From NCBI GenBank assembly GCA_003136335.1, contig PLEA01000379.1:1-6656 (forward strand): DNA of 6,656 nucleotides. The letters run 5' to 3'. The position numbers were made by a program, and so were the translations under genes. Every line of letters starts with the position of its first letter. The stretch's first letter is position 1. The notes beneath the pieces are model-generated. The model did not search any database. It saw only the letters and a list, made by a program, of their open reading frames with translations, and had not been told where the DNA came from. Source of the stretch: Acidobacteriaceae bacterium (GTDB lineage: Bacteria > Acidobacteriota > Terriglobia > Terriglobales > SbA1). Of the stretch, positions 5,610 through 6,656 are shown in pieces.

Positions 5610-5802
5610 GGCGTTGGCTTACTGATCGCCCGGCCGAGCCCCACTAAGCCGGGACGGGGCGTACATTCATCCCCTAATTCATGCGCGTCCCGCATGCGAA
5701 CGCGAAAGGCCGATTCCCGCCCAGGGGCGGCGAGGAAATGGCACGGGTGCATCGCCTAGTCGTATGGGCATATGGGCAAGCGCATCCGCGGGGAGGTTTA
5801 CC
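5610..5802 (+). ncRNA. Long, possibly structured 5' leader of the PIN-TRAM gene
   Basis: This gene-free stretch contains several perfect helices. CCCGGC (5629-5634) pairs with GCCGGG (5648-5653). GCCCC in its loop (5638-5642) pairs with GGGGC (5656-5660), making a pseudoknot or two alternative folds. CATGCG/CGCATG (5680-5685 with 5691-5696) has a 5-nt loop, and CCGCC/GGCGG (5717-5721 with 5726-5730) has a 4-nt loop. It ends in the strong ribosome-binding site GGGAGG (5791-5796). The block GCCGAG...GGGACGGGG and a late GTCGTATGGGC faintly recall the ydaO/yuaA cyclic-di-AMP riboswitch, but the middle conserved GGGGTTAATC-type segment was not found, so no class is assigned. Confidence 0.35.
5763..5778 (+). 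repeat. Perfect 8-bp tandem repeat in the leader
   Basis: TATGGGCA occurs twice back to back, ending 12 bases before the GGGAGG ribosome-binding site of the PIN-TRAM gene. Its function is unknown; it could be a binding site or a replication slippage product. Confidence 0.6.
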
Positions 5803-6656
5803 GTGGCTATCATTTTTGTACGTCTTCTTTTTGTCATCGTTGTAGCCGTCACCTGTTTTGAAATCGGCCCGTTCGGCCTTTCTCCCCTGCGCGCTGCGGG
5901 GGCGGGAGCGTTGATCGGCGCCGCCATCGTCGTGTTCGAATGGAAGCTGCGCACCGTGAGCCTGAAGCGGCTCATCGGCGCCGCCATCGGAAGCTTCCTC
6001 GGCATCTGTGGCGCCTACCTGTTCGCTCTGGTCATCCGCAGCAGCATTCCGCAGGGACATACCCAGAGCTTCCTGCAGATCCTGGTCATGCTGCTGATGG
6101 CCTATGTCGGCCTGATCGTAGGGGCGAGCAAAGGCGATCTGCTGAACCTGGCCGCGCTGGGCGGCATTTTCGGCGGCGAGAAGCAGGGCAAAAAAAGCTA
6201 CAAGATTCTCGACACCAGCGTCATCATCGACGGCCGTATCGCCGACATTGCTGAGACCGGCTTCCTCGACGGCATCATCGTAACCCCGCAGTTCGTGTTG
6301 CGCGAATTACAACTCGTCGCCGATTCCGCCGACTCGCTGAAGCGCAACCGCGGCCGCCGCGGCCTCGATATCCTGCAGCGCCTGCAAAAGGTGGCCACCC
6401 TCACCATTCAGATCGTGGAAAACGATTTCCCCGCCGTTCGCGAAGTCGACCTGAAACTGATCGAGCTGGCCAAGGTCTATGAAGGCAAGATCATCACCAA
6501 CGACTTCAACCTGAACAAGGTGGCACAGTTGCAGGGCGTCCAGGTGCTGAACATCAACGAACTGGCGAATTCGCTGAAACCCATCGTCCTCCCCGGCGAG
6601 ACCATGCGCGTCTTCATCCTGAAAGAAGGCAAGGAATACAACCAGGGCGTCGCCTA
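5803..6656 (+). CDS. YacL-like PIN-TRAM membrane protein (3' end off window)
   Basis: GTG start at 5803, six bases after GGGAGG; 284 codons are visible. Four membrane helices lie at about 2-19, 29-47, 56-77 and 88-106. A PIN-fold nuclease-like domain (about 133-250) follows, with acidic residues D137 ([10 protein letters not shown]), E168 (LRELQ) and D234 ([15 protein letters not shown]). A TRAM RNA-binding domain then starts near P260 ([20 protein letters not shown]) and is cut by the window edge. The family (PilT/YacL type) is widespread; in Firmicutes yacL neighbours the cyclic-di-AMP synthase gene disA and the isoprenoid genes ispD/ispF, and in other phyla ispD is a common next gene. The physiological role is poorly defined: RNA processing or ribosome-associated quality functions are proposed for relatives. 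It is preceded by an unusually long leader. Confidence 0.9.
   Translation, partial: MAIIFVRLLFVIVVAVTCFEIGPFGLSPLRAAGAGALIGAAIVVFEWKLRTVSLKRLIGAAIGSFLGICGAYLFALVIRSSIPQGHTQSFLQILVMLLMAYVGLIVGASKGDLLNLAALGGIFGGEKQGKKSYKILDTSVIIDGRIADIAETGFLDGIIVTPQFVLRELQLVADSADSLKRNRGRRGLDILQRLQKVATLTIQIVENDFPAVREVDLKLIELAKVYEGKIITNDFNLNKVAQLQGVQVLNINELANSLKPIVLPGETMRVFILKEGKEYNQGVA

Noticed and set aside
5610..5802. Assignment of the leader to the ydaO/yuaA, cobalamin, TPP or GEMM riboswitch classes
   Set aside because: Key conserved segments of each class are missing by eye; only a faint 5' resemblance to ydaO/yuaA remains, kept as a hypothesis.

Overview
This is a GC-rich bacterial window with about 90% of its genes explicable by family. 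Several things suggest Acidobacteriota (Koribacter/Terriglobia-like soil lineage): the style of the fused MFS/spermidine-synthase membrane protein, the CDP-alcohol phosphatidyltransferase plus GtrA pair, the PIN-TRAM protein, and intergenic DNA rich in degenerate heptamers and small GAA-loop hairpins. That assignment is an inference from general family knowledge; no rRNA or other marker is present.

Layout. On the minus strand, 2045 down to 1 is one uninterrupted reading frame that leaves the left edge. Its first ~470 residues are the multi-pass membrane half of a fused MFS/spermidine synthase-like protein. Just where the spermidine-synthase catalytic domain should begin, the frame passes without a stop into a secreted-type right-handed beta-helix (choice-of-anchor / Pmp-like repeats). 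This in-frame chimera is the most striking item here; it is either a real gene fusion or an assembly join. Diverging from it on the plus strand is a two-gene unit: a CDP-alcohol phosphatidyltransferase (2228-2977) and a GtrA-family membrane protein (2974-3447) that overlap by four bases and probably serve envelope lipid or glycolipid synthesis. A secreted single-domain cupin follows (3569-4147, plus). It converges with a zinc-free NADPH:quinone reductase-type oxidoreductase (5292-4330, minus); the ~180 bp between them hold a cluster of short hairpins.

The gene-free stretch 5293-5802 contains, in order: a possible leaderless promoter for the oxidoreductase; degenerate 7-bp repeats in two opposite orientations (5339-5419); a featureless 70-bp spacer (5420-5491); a 12-unit, 84-bp heptamer array (5492-5575); a -10-like box (5601-5606); and a ~190-nt leader with several helices, two of which cross each other. 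That leader precedes a YacL-type PIN-TRAM membrane protein (5803 to the right edge, incomplete).

The genes do not form a single pathway. The strongest functional link is the phosphatidyltransferase/GtrA pair. No tRNA, rRNA, CRISPR array, transposase or integrase was seen.
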